Positions 3,671 to 6,240 of a stretch of DNA of 6,240 nt are shown piece after piece. Every line of letters begins with the position of its first letter. The first letter of the stretch is position 1. The notes beneath the pieces are model-generated. The model worked only from the letters and a program-made list of their open reading frames with translations. It made no database searches and was not told the DNA's origin. A program made the position numbers and the translations under genes. This stretch comes from RGIG3009 sp964433065 (lineage in GTDB: Bacteria; Bacillota; Clostridia; Oscillospirales; Acutalibacteraceae), in assembly GCA_964433065.1 (NCBI GenBank), contig CAYSPZ010000082.1, positions 1 to 6,240 of the forward strand. The letters are read 5' to 3'.

Positions 3671-6106
3671 ATGTATCGGTTTAAAGGATTTACCGAAAAA
3701 GCCAATACAGCGCTGAATTTAGCGATCGAATCGGCTCAACAAATGGGTCATACCTATATCGGTACCGAGCATATCGTATTAGGCTTATTGCGCGAAGGAA
3801 CCGGTGTTGCCGCGACGGTATTGGCTTCACACGGGATCTTATCTTCGGATTATCAAAACAAAATTATGGAGGGGGAGACTACGGGTCAATATACCCGTCT
3901 TTCACCCGATGATTTCACACCGCGCACCAAAAAAGCAATGGAAATGGCGATCACCGAAGCGGGTGCGATGCACAACGGCTACGTGGGGACCGAACACATT
4001 CTGTTAGCGGTATTGCGCGATGAAAGCAGTGTGGCGGTACGCTTGTTGACCGCACTGGGTGCCCGAACCGGCGAACTCGGCGAGGATATTCTCAAATCCA
4101 TCGGTTCACCGCCTACCGCGAAAGCAGGGAACGGTCACGCGGCAACGACATCGAAAACCGGTAAAACACCCGTTCTCGACCAGTTCGGTCGTGATCTGAC
4201 CGTGATGGCAAAAGAGGGGAAATTAGACCCCGTCATCGGTCGCGCGGAAGAGATCCAGCGCGTCATTCAGATCTTATCTCGCCGCACAAAAAACAACCCG
4301 TGCCTGATTGGTGAACCCGGTGTCGGTAAAACGGCGGTTGCCGAAGGGTTGGCACAACGTATCGTTGCCGATGAAGTTCCCGAAACGCTAAAGAATAAAC
4401 GTGTGGTAACGTTGGATCTTACCGGTATGGTTGCCGGTACCAAGTACCGCGGTGACTTTGAAGAACGTATCAAAAACGCACTTGAAGAGGTCGCGCGCGA
4501 AAAGAACGTGATCCTGTTTATCGACGAGATCCATACTATCATCGGCGCGGGTGCCGCCGAAGGGGCGGTGGATGCCGCCAACATTCTCAAGCCGTCGCTG
4601 GCACGCGGCGAGATTCAGGTGGTCGGTGCTACCACGTTGGAAGAGTACCGCAAACACATTGAAAAAGATGCCGCATTGGAACGTCGTTTTCAACCTGTTA
4701 CGGTCGGTGAACCCACCCCCGAAGAAGCCGAAGAAATCTTAAAAGGATTGCGTGACAAGTACGAAGCGCACCACAAAGTCAAGATCACCGATGAGGCGAT
4801 CCGCGCGGCGGTACAGTTGTCGGTACGGTATATTTCCGATCGCTACCTGCCGGATAAGGCGATCGATCTGGTGGACGAAGCCGCCTCGCGCGTAAGGCTG
4901 AACGCCTTTACAGCGCCGACCGACGTAAAAGATCTTGAAGCAGAAGCCAAACGGTTGGCGGAGGAAAAGAAATCGGCGGTCAACGAACAGGATTTCGAAC
5001 GTGCCGCTCGGTTGCGTGATGAAGAAAAATCGGTGTTGCAACAACTCGATGAACAACGCGCAAAATGGGAAGAGCAAAACGCATCGGTCAGCGGCGAGGT
5101 ATCCGAGAACGACATTGCCGAGATCGTGTCGGGTTGGACGGGTGTCCCCGTGGCGCGATTGACCGAAGCGGAAGGACAACGTCTGCTCAATATGGAAACG
5201 ATCCTGCACGAACGAATCGTGGGTCAGGACGAGGCGGTAAAAGCCGTTTCCAAAGCCATTCGTCGCGGTCGTGTCGGGCTGAAAGATCCCCACCGCCCGA
5301 TTGGTTCGTTTATCTTCTTAGGTCCGACCGGTGTGGGTAAAACGGAACTGTGTAAAGCGTTGGCGGAAGCCATGTTCGGTGATGAAAACGCGATGATCCG
5401 CCTCGATATGTCGGAATATATGGAGAAGCATACGGTGTCGCGGTTGGTCGGTTCTCCTCCCGGTTACGTCGGTTACGACGAAGGCGGACAACTGACCGAA
5501 AAAATTCGCCGCAAACCCTATTCGGTGGTATTGTTTGACGAGATCGAAAAAGCGCATCCCGACGTATTCAATATGTTGTTACAGATATTGGATGACGGAA
5601 TGTTGACCGACGCGCAAGGTCGCCGCGTCAATTTCAAAAACACGGTCATCATTATGACGTCCAACGTCGGTGCGCGGATGATCACCGAACAACGTCAATT
5701 CGGATTTGGTGTTTCGGGCGACGAGGAAAACCACGACCGTATTCGCGACAACGTGATGGGGGAACTCAAACGTACCTTCCGTCCCGAATTTTTAAACCGC
5801 GTAGATGATACCATTGTATTCCGTCAGTTGACCCAAGAGGATATCCGCAACATTGCCCGTCGGATGCTTTCGTCGTTGGATAAGCGTGTGCGCGGTCTGG
5901 ATATGACCTTACAGGTAACCGATGCGGCGGTAAACCAAATCGCCGAAGCGGGATTTGATCCCGTTTACGGTGCCCGTCCGTTGCGTCGCGCGATCCAATC
6001 GCATATTGAAGATCCGCTTGCTGAAAAGTTGCTTGAAGGCAGTTTCCGTGCAGGCGATACGATTACGGTAGATCACGCGGACGGTGCGTATCAATTTACC
6101 AATTAA
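3671..6106 (+). CDS. clpC: ClpC, AAA+ unfoldase of the ClpCP protease
   Basis: ClpC is a hexameric Hsp100 ATPase that unfolds adaptor-bound or phosphoarginine-tagged proteins and threads them into ClpP in the cytoplasm. The 811-residue order is complete. The double N-domain (about 1-145) has repeats containing GHTYIGTEHI and NGYVGTEHI. D1 has Walker A GEPGVGKT (214-221), pore loop KYRG (258-261), Walker B ILFIDE (281-286) and RRF (338-340). The middle domain carries a UVR-type coiled coil (about 425-466). D2 has Walker A GPTGVGKT (551-558), pore loop GYVGYDEG (598-605) and Walker B VVLFDE (619-624). FGF (677-679) sits where the ClpP-docking (I/L/V)G(F/L) loop is found, supporting ClpP partnership over a ClpB-like role. 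The ATG at 3671 follows AAGGAGG by 8 nt; the ATG at 3664 is out of frame. It lies 17 nt behind mcsB, last gene of the operon, with no terminator visible after it. Confidence 0.97.
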   Translation: MYRFKGFTEKANTALNLAIESAQQMGHTYIGTEHIVLGLLREGTGVAATVLASHGILSSDYQNKIMEGETTGQYTRLSPDDFTPRTKKAMEMAITEAGAMHNGYVGTEHILLAVLRDESSVAVRLLTALGARTGELGEDILKSIGSPPTAKAGNGHAATTSKTGKTPVLDQFGRDLTVMAKEGKLDPVIGRAEEIQRVIQILSRRTKNNPCLIGEPGVGKTAVAEGLAQRIVADEVPETLKNKRVVTLDLTGMVAGTKYRGDFEERIKNALEEVAREKNVILFIDEIHTIIGAGAAEGAVDAANILKPSLARGEIQVVGATTLEEYRKHIEKDAALERRFQPVTVGEPTPEEAEEILKGLRDKYEAHHKVKITDEAIRAAVQLSVRYISDRYLPDKAIDLVDEAASRVRLNAFTAPTDVKDLEAEAKRLAEEKKSAVNEQDFERAARLRDEEKSVLQQLDEQRAKWEEQNASVSGEVSENDIAEIVSGWTGVPVARLTEAEGQRLLNMETILHERIVGQDEAVKAVSKAIRRGRVGLKDPHRPIGSFIFLGPTGVGKTELCKALAEAMFGDENAMIRLDMSEYMEKHTVSRLVGSPPGYVGYDEGGQLTEKIRRKPYSVVLFDEIEKAHPDVFNMLLQILDDGMLTDAQGRRVNFKNTVIIMTSNVGARMITEQRQFGFGVSGDEENHDRIRDNVMGELKRTFRPEFLNRVDDTIVFRQLTQEDIRNIARRMLSSLDKRVRGLDMTLQVTDAAVNQIAEAGFDPVYGARPLRRAIQSHIEDPLAEKLLEGSFRAGDTITVDHADGAYQFTN

Positions 6107-6113
6107 AAGACGA

Positions 6114-6142
6114 TTGACAAACCGAAAAAAGTTTCGTAAAAT
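6114..6142 (+). promoter_or_regulatory. Sigma-A promoter of rnpB
   Basis: A perfect -35 TTGACA (6114-6119) is followed after 17 nt by TAAAAT (6137-6142), predicting a start near 6149 that agrees with the expected 5' end of RNase P RNA. The -35 begins 7 nt after the clpC stop. The spacer contains CGAAA-AAAG-TTTCG, a 5-bp hairpin without a T-run, which is not a credible terminator. Confidence 0.88.
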
Positions 6143-6148
6143 ATTTGA

Positions 6149-6240
6149 TGAGTGAGCCGGACAGTCGCGTGCGCGTTTTCGCGTATGAGGAAAGTCCGAG
6201 CATCACAGGGCAGGATAACGGCTAACGGCCGCCGAGGGTG
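6149..6240 (+). ncRNA. rnpB: RNase P RNA (type A), 5' part, cut by the window edge
   Basis: This is the catalytic RNA that removes 5' leaders from tRNA precursors. The visible 92 nt include GGACAGTCG (6159-6167) after the P1/P2 5' strands, and a P3 hairpin (6168-6175 with 6180-6187, TTTT loop, two G-U pairs). The universally conserved GAGGAAAGTCCGAGC (6187-6201) and ACAGGGCAGG (6205-6214) follow. The ACAGTCG entry and the CACAGGGCAGG stretch match the type A (ancestral) architecture rather than the Bacillus type B form. The 5' end is placed from the promoter and from the distance to ACAGTCG in the E. coli RNA, so it may be off by a few bases. The 3' half lies outside the window. Confidence 0.95.

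Noticed and set aside
4739..5293. 184-codon open frame antisense to clpC
   Set aside because: It is a shadow of clpC with no convincing start signal and a non-protein-like composition.

Overview
The window looks like chromosomal DNA from a low-GC-lineage Firmicute, most likely an uncultured member of the class Clostridia with roughly even base composition. The main evidence is a complete ctsR-mcsA-mcsB-clpC operon, the heat-shock and protein-arginine-phosphorylation operon characteristic of Firmicutes. It is followed by the 5' end of a type A RNase P RNA gene, the form usual in Clostridia; Bacillus has type B. Genus or species cannot be read from this sequence.

Layout. On the minus strand, 50-934 encodes a stand-alone CoA-dependent acyltransferase-fold protein related to the E2 catalytic domain. 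It has its own near-consensus sigma-A promoter (1052-1080) and a leader of about 110 nt. Just upstream, also on the minus strand, are two very short tandem genes for paralogous hydrophobic Cys-containing peptides (1270-1413 and 1138-1236). Each has a strong Shine-Dalgarno sequence, and the pair ends in a strong intrinsic terminator (1092-1123). Position 1414-1641 is the divergent regulatory region. It holds a possible mother-cell-type promoter facing left and tandem CtsR operators overlapping a sigma-A promoter facing right.

On the plus strand, ctsR (1642-2103), mcsA (2122-2625), mcsB (2622-3653) and clpC (3671-6106) are tightly packed, with an ATGA overlap between mcsA and mcsB and gaps under 20 nt elsewhere. 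CtsR represses the operon. McsA and McsB form the arginine kinase that inactivates CtsR and tags proteins with phosphoarginine. ClpC is the AAA+ unfoldase that delivers tagged or adaptor-bound proteins to ClpP. Seven bases after the clpC stop, a consensus sigma-A promoter begins and drives rnpB, which runs off the right edge.

Most of the window is a well-understood stress operon. The least explained part is the pair of micro-genes at 1138-1413. Secondary points of interest are the acyltransferase homologue whose catalytic His position holds Glu, a Lys in a normally acidic active-site loop of McsB, and the placement of rnpB directly behind clpC without a visible terminator.
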